Both the position numbers and the translations under genes were made by a program. DNA of 32,519 bases from JASHVB01 sp049522565 (GTDB lineage Bacteria > Pseudomonadota > Alphaproteobacteria > Acetobacterales > Acetobacteraceae): positions 1 to 32,519 of the forward strand of contig JBEKNT010000079.1 in the NCBI GenBank assembly GCA_049522565.1. The letters run 5' to 3'. Under the pieces are notes generated by a model, which had not been told where the DNA came from, made no database searches, and saw only the letters and a program-made list of their open reading frames with translations. This document shows positions 22,867-29,142 of this stretch, in pieces. Each line of letters begins with the position of its first letter. Position 1 is the first letter of the stretch.

Positions 22867-23687
22867 GCCAGGCCACGGCGCTGGACCATGTCGGCGTCGT
22901 AGGCCGCGATGTGGCGGTGCTGGCGGGGGAATTCGAGCGAATCGGGTTCTGCCTCACCCCGTTGGCGCGCCACGCCGGCGGACGCACCGGCAATCGCAAC
23001 GTGATGCTGCGGCGGGGCTATATCGAGCTGCTGTCCGTGGTCGATGGCGGCAGCAGCGCGACGCTCGACGGGTTTCTGGCGCGCTATGCCGGCATCCATA
23101 TCCTGTCGCTCGCCATCGACGACGAGACTGCGACGCTGGCGCGCCTGCATCGCGCAGGCTTTAGCCAGGCCGTCCTGTCGCACACCGATCGGGCCGTGGA
23201 CGACGCCGACCCGGCGGGGAAGCGGGCGCGCTTCACCCTGGTCACCACGCCCGACCCTCCGGAGGGCCGGGTGCACCTGATCCGCCATCTGACGCCCGAG
23301 GCGCTGTGGCAGGAACGTTTCCTGCACCACCCGAACCACGCGGTTGCGCTGGAGGAGGTGGTGCTCGTCGTTGCCGAGCCGGCCGCGACGGCGGCTCGGC
23401 TGTCGCGGCTGGCGGGGCGGCCGGTGATGCCGGATGCGGCGGGCGGCTATGTGCTCGACCTGCCGTGCGGGCGGGTGCGGATGCTGCCGGCCGGTTCGCT
23501 CGGGGCGGTGTTCCCCGACCTTGCGGTGCCGACATTGCCGTGCATCGCCGGCATCACGCTGGGCACCGACGATGCAAACGTGGCACTGCGGCGCTGGCTG
23601 CTCGATCGCGCCATGCCGCATCGCATTACGAACGACGTTGTGCTGGTGCAGGCCGGCGGCGTGGCGCTGCGCTTCGTTCCGGCCTGA
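22863..23687 (+). CDS. VOC-superfamily (glyoxalase-like) protein
   Basis: This 274-residue protein starts at 22863, overlapping the GST stop by 4 bp. Two VOC-type modules can be followed. The first is LDHVGVVGRDVAVLAGEFER, then NRNVMLRRGYIELLSVV. The second starts near HPNHAVALEEVVLVVAEP and ends GITLGTDDANVALRRWLLDR. The pattern resembles the Glyoxalase_3 (PF13468-like) group. Metal-binding residues were not assigned. Pairing with a GST suggests handling of a reactive or glutathione-linked compound. The reaction is unknown. Confidence 0.82.
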   Translation: MSQATALDHVGVVGRDVAVLAGEFERIGFCLTPLARHAGGRTGNRNVMLRRGYIELLSVVDGGSSATLDGFLARYAGIHILSLAIDDETATLARLHRAGFSQAVLSHTDRAVDDADPAGKRARFTLVTTPDPPEGRVHLIRHLTPEALWQERFLHHPNHAVALEEVVLVVAEPAATAARLSRLAGRPVMPDAAGGYVLDLPCGRVRMLPAGSLGAVFPDLAVPTLPCIAGITLGTDDANVALRRWLLDRAMPHRITNDVVLVQAGGVALRFVPA

Positions 23688-23783
23688 CGCTGGACGAGCG
23701 CGCACGCAGGGCCCGGGTCGGGGGGCGCTGCCGCCCTTGTTGCGCAAGCCGGGAATCGCAGGCGCGCCCGAACGTGATGCGTG

Positions 23784-24593
23784 TCATTTGCGAGGTGTGG
23801 CGTTGAACTCGACGGCGGCGGTACGAGCCGCGGCAATCAACGACATCCTTCGATCGAGCACGTCATGGACCAGCGCATCGCCGGCGCTTTCGGGTTCGCC
23901 CGCATCGAACGGTGGTTTCGGGGCATATTCCAGCAGAAGTTGGATCCGGCGAGCATAGTCGTCCCCCCGCAACGCGGCAGCGAGTGTCAGTCCGAAGTCC
24001 AATCCGGCGGTGACGCCTCCACCCGTGATACGATTGCGATCGATGACCACCCGGCCCGGGTCGGCGATCGCGCCCATCAGCGGCAGGATATCGCGGACAT
24101 ACCAATGCGATGTCGCGCGATAGCCGTTCAGGAGTCCCGCCGCGCCAAGCAATAGCGAGCCCGTGCAGACGCTGGTGACGTATCGCGCGCGGGCACCGCG
24201 ATCGGCGAGGAACGCGAGAACCTCCTTATCCTGCATCAGCGCCACGCTGCCCTTCAGTCCGCCGGGCACGAACAGCACGTCAAGGTCGGCCGGGCAGGTT
24301 GCGAATGTCGCGTTGGCGCTGACCGGCAGGCCGACATCGGTCGCGACCGGATCAAGGTTCTTCCAAACGAGGTGGATGTCGGCCATGGCGATCGACAGCA
24401 CCGTCTGCGGCCCAACAAGATCGAGCAATACCATGTCCGGATGCACCAGCATCGTGATGCTGGCACGCGGCGGATTTGTCATCGCGCCGGCCGCGACCGG
24501 TTCCCCCGGTTGCGCAGCGGGCGCTGCATGAGGTCTCAGTCCAGCCACGAGTGCTGCGCTTCCGAGGGCCAAGGCAAGTTCACGTCGGTTCAT
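23784..24593 (-). CDS. Exported DJ-1/PfpI (isonitrile hydratase-like) protein
   Basis: This is a 269-residue protein from the ATG at 24593, behind GGGGGAA. The N-terminus (MNRRELALALGSAALVAGLR) looks like a signal peptide with an Arg pair, possibly Tat. The DJ-1/PfpI core follows: ITMLVHPDMVLLDLVGPQTVL, VLFVPGG, and the nucleophile elbow VTSVCTGSLLLGAAGLLNG with the catalytic Cys. ATSHWYV and VVIDRNRITGGGVTAGLDFGL match isonitrile hydratase and GlxA N-terminal domains. There is no AraC-type DNA-binding domain, so it is not a GlxA regulator. Export is unusual for the family. The gene converges on the VOC gene. Confidence 0.85.
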   Translation of the reverse strand: MNRRELALALGSAALVAGLRPHAAPAAQPGEPVAAGAMTNPPRASITMLVHPDMVLLDLVGPQTVLSIAMADIHLVWKNLDPVATDVGLPVSANATFATCPADLDVLFVPGGLKGSVALMQDKEVLAFLADRGARARYVTSVCTGSLLLGAAGLLNGYRATSHWYVRDILPLMGAIADPGRVVIDRNRITGGGVTAGLDFGLTLAAALRGDDYARRIQLLLEYAPKPPFDAGEPESAGDALVHDVLDRRMSLIAAARTAAVEFNATPRK

Positions 24594-24919
24594 GGCGGTT
24601 CCCCCGCGGTCTGATTTCATGCCAATGGCCGAAAAGCAGGACGCTCGGCCCATGTGGCGGGTGTTCGGCGCTGTTACATTATGGTCGAACTTGACCCGGC
24701 TATTCATAAGACAGGGTGCCGCGATGGATGGCCGAGCCCGGCCATGACGCGGGGAGTGCCGGTGCCATAGGTCATTAGTTACGGCGCTGGTGCTAGTTGC
24801 TTCTTCGGTCGTTGACGTGCTGTCGGCGGAAGCGGCTAGCGCCTTGTGATGCCTCGCCTGGAACCGAGCAACCGCCCGCTTCGCACAAGCTGAAGGCTCA
24901 TGTATGTTTGCTCGACATG
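24594..24919. other. Divergent intergenic region before the copper cluster
   Basis: This 326-bp region separates the DJ-1/PfpI gene (minus) from the copper cluster (plus). A moderately AT-rich patch at about 24672-24712 (TTACATTATGGTCGAACTTG, then ATTCATAAGAC) is the best promoter candidate on either strand, but hexamers and spacing are not convincing. No recognisable copper-regulator operator was found. Open frames starting at 24797 merely extend the DUF2946-like gene upstream. Confidence 0.45.
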
Positions 24920-25294
24920 ATGACCCAGCGCCGCGTCCCCGCTTCCGGTCTGTTCCTCGCCCTGCTGGCGCTGGTGGCGCAGCTCGCCTTCGGCGCCGTG
25001 GTGCCGCGACCGGAAGTCGCGCTGGTGCTGGACGAGGCTGGCGTCATCTGTCACGCCTCCGCGCCGTCGGACGGCACGACGCCGCCGGCCCACCACCACA
25101 TGCCGGACTGCCAGTTCTGTCCGCTGTGCATGTCCCTCGCGACGCCGGGCATTGTCCTTGCGTCGGCTGGTCCGAAGCCGCCGCCGCCGCAGGTCGCCGC
25201 GTTCCGCCGTCCCGGCCTGCCGCCGCCCGCCATTGCGCCGCCGGTCGCGGCAGTGCTCTCCGCGCAGCCGCGCGGTCCTCCCGTCCTGGTCTAA
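24920..25294 (+). CDS. DUF2946-like Cys/His-rich small membrane or exported protein, copy 1
   Basis: This is a 124-residue protein. The ATG at 24920 (MTQRRVPASGLFLALLALVA) is chosen by analogy with the paralogue at 26242; an ATG one codon earlier is possible. A single hydrophobic segment (12-26) is followed by a likely periplasmic part with PPAHHHMPDCQFCPLCMSLA, a His cluster and C-X2-C-X2-C. A Pro-rich tail ends QPRGPPVLV. Such DUF2946-type proteins accompany copper genes, and the motif could bind Cu(I). The copper link is inferred from the CopC-PCuAC gene 64 bp downstream. The ribosome-binding site is weak. Confidence 0.8.
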   Translation: MTQRRVPASGLFLALLALVAQLAFGAVVPRPEVALVLDEAGVICHASAPSDGTTPPAHHHMPDCQFCPLCMSLATPGIVLASAGPKPPPPQVAAFRRPGLPPPAIAPPVAAVLSAQPRGPPVLV

Positions 25295-25358
25295 GTCCCC
25301 GGTCCGTACCCCGACGCGGCGCCGCGCGCGCCGCACGACTCATGTCCAGGAGAGTCCC

Positions 25359-26159
25359 ATGCGTATAGTCACCATGCTGGCCGCGCTCGCCGCGGCGGCA
25401 CCACTGATCGCCCCTCCGGTCTTCGCGCACTCCTATCTGCAGAACGCTTCACCACCGGTGAACAGCACCGTCACCCTGACGCCAAGCGAGGTCACGATCG
25501 CATTTACCGCGGCGATCGAACCCCGGTTCAGCACCATTGAGGTCACCGGTGCCAGCGCCCAACGCGTTGATGACGGCGAACCGCATTTGGTCGACGGAGA
25601 CGCAAAGCGTCTCGCCATCGGACTCCAGCCGTTATCGCCGGGAACCTACACCGTCGCGTGGCAGGCGACCTCGGTCGATACGCACAAGACCGACGGTAGC
25701 TACCATTTCACCGTTGCTGCCGCGGATGCATCGGACATCAGCCTTGAGCATGTCTGGGCCCGCGCGAGCGCCGGCAACGCGACGACGGCCGCGGCCTATC
25801 TTACGGTGACCGATAACGGCCGCTCCGACCGGCTGATCGGGGCGAGCACGCCGATCGCCGACATGGCCGAGTTGCACGAGACGATCAACGACAACGGCGT
25901 CATGAAAATGCGCCCGGTGGCGGCAATCGCGCTCGAGCCGGGCAAGCCGGTCAGCTTCAAGCCGGGCGGCTACCACGTCATGTTGATGGGGCTGAAGAAC
26001 CCTTTGAAGGCCGGCGACAGCTTTCCGCTGACCCTCACCTTTGAGCATGCTCAACCGGTCACGGTGACAGCGCACGTGGAGGCTGTGGGTGGCGCCGGCA
26101 TGGATCATGACCATGGCACCATGCAAGGCATGCCGGGCCAGATGGGCAACAAGCCATGA
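25359..26159 (+). CDS. CopC-PCuAC fusion copper chaperone
   Basis: This is a 266-residue periplasmic protein starting at 25359 behind AGGAGAG. The signal peptide ends VFA-HSYL, leaving His24 as the mature N-terminus, as in CopC Cu(II) sites; Asp107 and His109 (SVDTHK) complete that site. Residues 127-245 form a PCuAC domain with the canonical H-X10-M-X21-H-X-M pattern: His173, Met184, His206, Met208, a Cu(I) site. The tail is Met/His-rich (GMDHDHGTMQGMPGQM). One protein thus has a Cu(II) site, a Cu(I) site and a flexible metal-binding tail. A role in copper delivery (for example to cytochrome oxidase) or resistance is expected from the families. Confidence 0.93.
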   Translation: MRIVTMLAALAAAAPLIAPPVFAHSYLQNASPPVNSTVTLTPSEVTIAFTAAIEPRFSTIEVTGASAQRVDDGEPHLVDGDAKRLAIGLQPLSPGTYTVAWQATSVDTHKTDGSYHFTVAAADASDISLEHVWARASAGNATTAAAYLTVTDNGRSDRLIGASTPIADMAELHETINDNGVMKMRPVAAIALEPGKPVSFKPGGYHVMLMGLKNPLKAGDSFPLTLTFEHAQPVTVTAHVEAVGGAGMDHDHGTMQGMPGQMGNKP

Positions 26160-26241
26160 CAGCAGCGGCGGTGCTCCCTATGGCACCGACCGCATCCGAC
26201 CTTCGCGCATGTCGCATGTTTGGATATGTTGTTGGTCCGCG

Positions 26242-26619
26242 ATGACCCGCCACCGCATCCCCGTTTCCGGTCTGTTTCTCACCCTGTTGGCGCTGGTGGC
26301 ACAGCTCGCCTTCGGCGCGGTTGTGCCGCGGCCGGAAGTCGCGCTGGTGCTGGACCAGGTGGGAGTCGTCTGCCACGCCGCCGCACGGTCGGACGGCATG
26401 CCGCCGCCGTCCCATCACCACCACACGCCAGACTGCATGCTCTGTCCGCTGTGCGTCTCCCTCACCACGCCGGGCATTGTCCTGCCAGGCGCCGCCCCGC
26501 ATCCGCCGTTGCCACGGGTCGCGGTTTTCCATCGCCCCGGCCTGCCGCCGCCTGCCACCGCACCACCCGTCGCGGCAGTGCTCTCCGCGCAGCCGCGCGG
26601 CCCGCCCGTCCCGGCCTGA
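26242..26619 (+). CDS. DUF2946-like Cys/His-rich protein, copy 2
   Basis: This 125-residue paralogue of the protein at 24920 starts at the ATG 26242 (MTRHRIPVSGLFLTLLALVA). It shares the hydrophobic segment, the VVPRPEVALVLD block, a His-rich stretch (HHHHTPDCMLCPLCVSLTTP) with C-X2-C-X2-C, and the tail VAAVLSAQPRGPPVPA. Even the DNA of the last 60 bases is nearly the same in the two genes, so duplication is recent or conserved by conversion. The two copies flank the CopC-PCuAC gene. Confidence 0.82.
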   Translation: MTRHRIPVSGLFLTLLALVAQLAFGAVVPRPEVALVLDQVGVVCHAAARSDGMPPPSHHHHTPDCMLCPLCVSLTTPGIVLPGAAPHPPLPRVAVFHRPGLPPPATAPPVAAVLSAQPRGPPVPA

Positions 26620-26684
26620 GTCACAGCGTTTCGTTTCGATGCGGTGCCACGCGCATCGCGCTCACTCATGGCAAGGATGTTGCA

Positions 26685-27677
26685 ATGTTCCCGTTCTTTG
26701 CTTTGGCCGGCCCGCGCCGCCTGTGCCGCGCCGGCCCCACCTCAGCCGCCGTCACCGCGCTCTTGCTTGCGTTTCTCGTAGGGCTGTCACCGAAACCAGC
26801 CTTCGCCTGCGCCTGCGGCTGCGGTGTCTTCGATGTCGCCACCAGCTCGATGTTTCCGACCGGCGCCGGCGGCACCGTGTTTTTCGGCTTCGACTTTCAG
26901 GATCAAACCCGCAACTGGAGCGGCAGCGGCACCGCGTCCAGCGCCAACAACGGCGACAAGGAGATCCGCACCCAGTTCTATACCGTCGGCTTGCAATATA
27001 TGTTCAACCGCAGTTGGGGATTTCAGGTCGAGGTACCCATCTGGAACCGCTACTTCGCAACCGACGTCAATTTCCCGAGCCCCCCGGTCAACGTCCAATC
27101 GACCCATTGGACCGGCGTCGGCGACATCCGCATCAAGGGCATCTATACCGGGTTCTCGGAAGATTTGTCGACCGGCGTGACCTACGGTATCAAGCTGCCG
27201 ACCGGCAACAATAATTACGATCCGGCCCTCGTCGACAGCGACAGCCAAATCGGCACTGGCAGCACCGATATTCTGCTCGGCGCCTTCCATCGCCAGGCTC
27301 TGACAAGCGACAATACGTGGAGTTGGTTTGTGCAGGCGCAGGCTGACCAGCCGGTACTGATTCAAAATCAATATCGCCCGGGCGCCGAACTGGATACCGC
27401 GGGCGGGATTCACTACAATGGCTGGACGATCGGCAATCTGCAGATCACCCCGGTCGCCCAGGCCATCGTGTCCCTACGCGAGCGGGACAGCGGCGCGAAC
27501 GCCGCGAACCCGATAGCATCTGGCTACGAGCGCCTGATTCTCTCTCCGGGAATTGAATTCGATTACAACCAGTTCTCGGCGTATGCCGATATCGAGGTTC
27601 CCGTGCTCCAGCACTTCAACGGCAACCAACTGGTGGCGCCGTTCATGATCAAGGTCCTGCTGGCTTACAGCTTTTAG
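26685..27677 (+). CDS. Outer-membrane beta-barrel protein, transporter-like
   Basis: This is a 330-residue protein from the ATG at 26685 (AAGGA eight bases upstream). A long signal peptide (about 41 residues) ends near AFA, leaving CACGCGVFDV, a Cys-rich mature N-terminus with C-X-C-X-C spacing. The rest is rich in alternating aromatic strands (FYTVGLQYMFNRSWGFQVEV, WTGVGDIRIKGIYTGFSEDL) and ends with Phe (VLLAYSF), as outer-membrane barrels do. It resembles PF13557-type transporter proteins. The N-terminal Cys could bind copper or carry a lipid. A role in metal passage is inferred from its neighbours. Confidence 0.78.
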   Translation: MFPFFALAGPRRLCRAGPTSAAVTALLLAFLVGLSPKPAFACACGCGVFDVATSSMFPTGAGGTVFFGFDFQDQTRNWSGSGTASSANNGDKEIRTQFYTVGLQYMFNRSWGFQVEVPIWNRYFATDVNFPSPPVNVQSTHWTGVGDIRIKGIYTGFSEDLSTGVTYGIKLPTGNNNYDPALVDSDSQIGTGSTDILLGAFHRQALTSDNTWSWFVQAQADQPVLIQNQYRPGAELDTAGGIHYNGWTIGNLQITPVAQAIVSLRERDSGANAANPIASGYERLILSPGIEFDYNQFSAYADIEVPVLQHFNGNQLVAPFMIKVLLAYSF

Positions 27678-27693
27678 GCGAAGGAGGGGTCGC

Positions 27694-28254
27694 ATGCGTG
27701 GCGCACGCGCTTTTCTATCGGTGATGGCGGGCTGCATCGCGCTTGTCCTCGCCTGCGACCTGGCGCTGGCGGCGGCGGATGTCGGACAACCGGCACCGCC
27801 GCTCGCCGCGCCGGAACTGGATGGTCACGTGTTCGATCTCGGCGCGTTGCGCGGCAAAGTCGTCATCGTCAATTTCTGGGCGACCTGGTGCGTGCCATGC
27901 CGGGCGGAGATGCCGGCGCTGGACGCGTTCTATCGGCGGTATCACGACCAGGGCCTCGATATGATCGGCATCAGCGCGGACCGCCCGCGCGACCGCTCCG
28001 ACGTCGTCAAGATGATGCAAGCCTTCGCCTATCCGGCCGCCATGCTCCGCGACGCCACGGTCAATGGCTTCGGCGCGCCGGAAGCGATTCCGGTGACCTT
28101 TGTCGTGGACCAGGCCGGCATTGTCCGTGGCAGATTCAGGGCGGACCAGACGGAAGTGACGGAACAGAGCCTCGCCGCCACGGTGCTGCCGCTGCTCTCC
28201 CATAACGCCGGAGAGGGGCCAGGGAGCAGTGGTGCCGCGCCGCGAAAGCCGTGA
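27694..28254 (+). CDS. TlpA/ResA-like thioredoxin
   Basis: This is a 186-residue exported thioredoxin with AAGGAGG before the ATG at 27694. After a hydrophobic N-terminus with a possible lipobox (LVLAC21), the fold contains GKVVIVNFWATWCVPCRAEM with the redox pair Cys66/Cys69, and cis-Pro133 in AIPVTFVVD. TlpA-type proteins reduce Cys in copper chaperones and cytochrome oxidase subunits, which fits the neighbouring CopC-PCuAC and Cys-rich proteins. It begins 16 bp after the barrel gene, so co-transcription is likely. Confidence 0.92.
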   Translation: MRGARAFLSVMAGCIALVLACDLALAAADVGQPAPPLAAPELDGHVFDLGALRGKVVIVNFWATWCVPCRAEMPALDAFYRRYHDQGLDMIGISADRPRDRSDVVKMMQAFAYPAAMLRDATVNGFGAPEAIPVTFVVDQAGIVRGRFRADQTEVTEQSLAATVLPLLSHNAGEGPGSSGAAPRKP

Positions 28255-28368
28255 TGTCCAGTGGGGTGGGGATTGGCTGATAGTCTGACGTGCTGGTCGG
28301 GGCGGATGATGTCGCCGTTGGGTCGAATGCCGACCAATCCTGAGTGCATCACGCGTGGGTTACGGAAG

Positions 28369-28815
28369 TCAGGGGCAGGCGGACGCGTCTGTCCCTACCC
28401 ATGCCCGTCTGGTGCCGTCGTTGAAACAGCCGTTTGTCCAGAGCCCGCTGAAACTGCCGCGCGCCGTTGTCCACTGCCCGAAGCCGTTTGCCTTGCCGTC
28501 GCGAAACTCCCCCTCGTACCGTCCGCCATTGCCCGGGGTGAGGATCCCGTGGCCGTTCATTTGACCGCCGCGTAACTCCCCCTCGTAGTGTTCGGACGGA
28601 CGACCATTCTCGAACCATTGCAGGACACCCCTGCCCTGCGCGACGCCATTCACGCAACCGCCCGACCACGTAATGGATTCTGTCGGTTGCGGATGCGCGT
28701 TCATAACCCGACATCCGGTGCGGGGATCGGATATCCACCCAGGCTGCGGAGTCTGCGCGATGGCGGCCATCGGAGTAAGCAAGAGGCTCGTTGTAAGCAT
28801 CATTCGGACAAGCAT
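28369..28815 (-). CDS. MORN-repeat exported protein
   Basis: This is a 148-residue protein on the strand opposite the copper genes. The ATG at 28815 (AAGGCG upstream) precedes a signal peptide (MMLTTSLLLTPMAAIAQ); starting at 28803 is possible. MORN-type repeats are visible: YEGELRGGQMNGHGILTPGN, YEGEFRDGKANGFGQWTTAR and a third, diverged one (FSGLWTNGCFNDG). Two Cys near the N-terminus (GCRVM, GGCVNG) and two later could form disulfides. The function is unknown; MORN repeats often bind membranes or proteins. Confidence 0.82.
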   Translation of the reverse strand: MLVRMMLTTSLLLTPMAAIAQTPQPGWISDPRTGCRVMNAHPQPTESITWSGGCVNGVAQGRGVLQWFENGRPSEHYEGELRGGQMNGHGILTPGNGGRYEGEFRDGKANGFGQWTTARGSFSGLWTNGCFNDGTRRAWVGTDASACP

Positions 28816-28831
28816 CGTGTTGGCGCCTTAG

Positions 28832-28854
28832 GGTCAGGTGCTGCTATTTTACAC
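28832..28854 (-). promoter_or_regulatory. Inverted repeat with TAAAAT upstream of the MORN gene
   Basis: On the minus strand CAGGTGTAAAATAGCAGCAC+CTG is a 6-bp inverted repeat (CAGGTG...CACCTG) around a TAAAAT -10-like hexamer, 17-39 bases before the start codon. No good -35 sequence is seen at the usual distance. Confidence 0.35.
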
Positions 28855-28907
28855 CTGCAACGCTCGGATGCCACCATGCCCAACCAAAACGCTCTTATCG
28901 CGTTGCC

Positions 28908-29052
28908 CGGTGGCAGTTTCGTAGGGTGGAAAAGCGCAGCGCCTTCTGCCACCGCACGAAGGAGCAGGCGGGGTCTGTCGTCGTCCCCCGCCAGGTCTCG
29001 CCTTTGCACGATGGCGGAAGGCGCTGGGCTTTTCCGCCCTACGAAACTGCCG
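28908..29052. repeat. Palindromic element (type E) abutting the copC remnant
   Basis: The left arm includes GGCAGTTTCGTAGGGTGGAA+AAGCGCAGCGCCTTCTGCCA. The right arm, read on the other strand, is GGCAGTTTCGTAGGGCGGAA+AAGCCCAGCGCCTTCCGCCA. Thus 40-bp arms with few differences surround about 65 bp. No open frame for a transposase. The right end lies directly against the surviving copC codons. Confidence 0.85.
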
Positions 29053-29139
29053 GCCGGCCAATACACCGTGATCTGGCACGTCACCTCGGTGGACACCCAC
29101 AAGACGGAGGGACGCTTCACCTTCAGCGTCGCGCCCTGA
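29047..29139 (+). pseudogene. copC remnant (C-terminal fragment)
   Basis: Only about 30 codons of a CopC-like domain remain, LPAGQYTVIWHVTSVDTHKT followed by EGRFTFSVAP and a stop. They match the end of the CopC part of the fusion protein at 25359 (PGTYTVAWQATSVDTHKTDG). The Asp/His copper ligands are kept, but the signal peptide, N-terminal His and most of the fold are missing. A palindromic element occupies the upstream side. The open frame reaches back to 28588, but that part is repeat and unrelated sequence. The position immediately before copD is where copC normally sits. Confidence 0.8.
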
Positions 29140-29142
29140 GCC

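Noticed and set aside
24690..24712. CTTGAC...CATAAG as a copper-cluster promoter
   Set aside because: The spacing between the hexamers is far too short for a standard sigma-70 promoter, and no metal-regulator operator is recognisable.
26220..26684. Upstream extension of the barrel protein to 485 residues
   Set aside because: The extension lies over the second DUF2946-like gene in another frame, and a proper signal peptide begins at 26685.
28588..29139. 183-codon frame ending with CopC sequence, considered as an intact copC
   Set aside because: Only the last 30 codons match CopC. The rest is palindromic element and antisense to the MORN gene, with no signal peptide.
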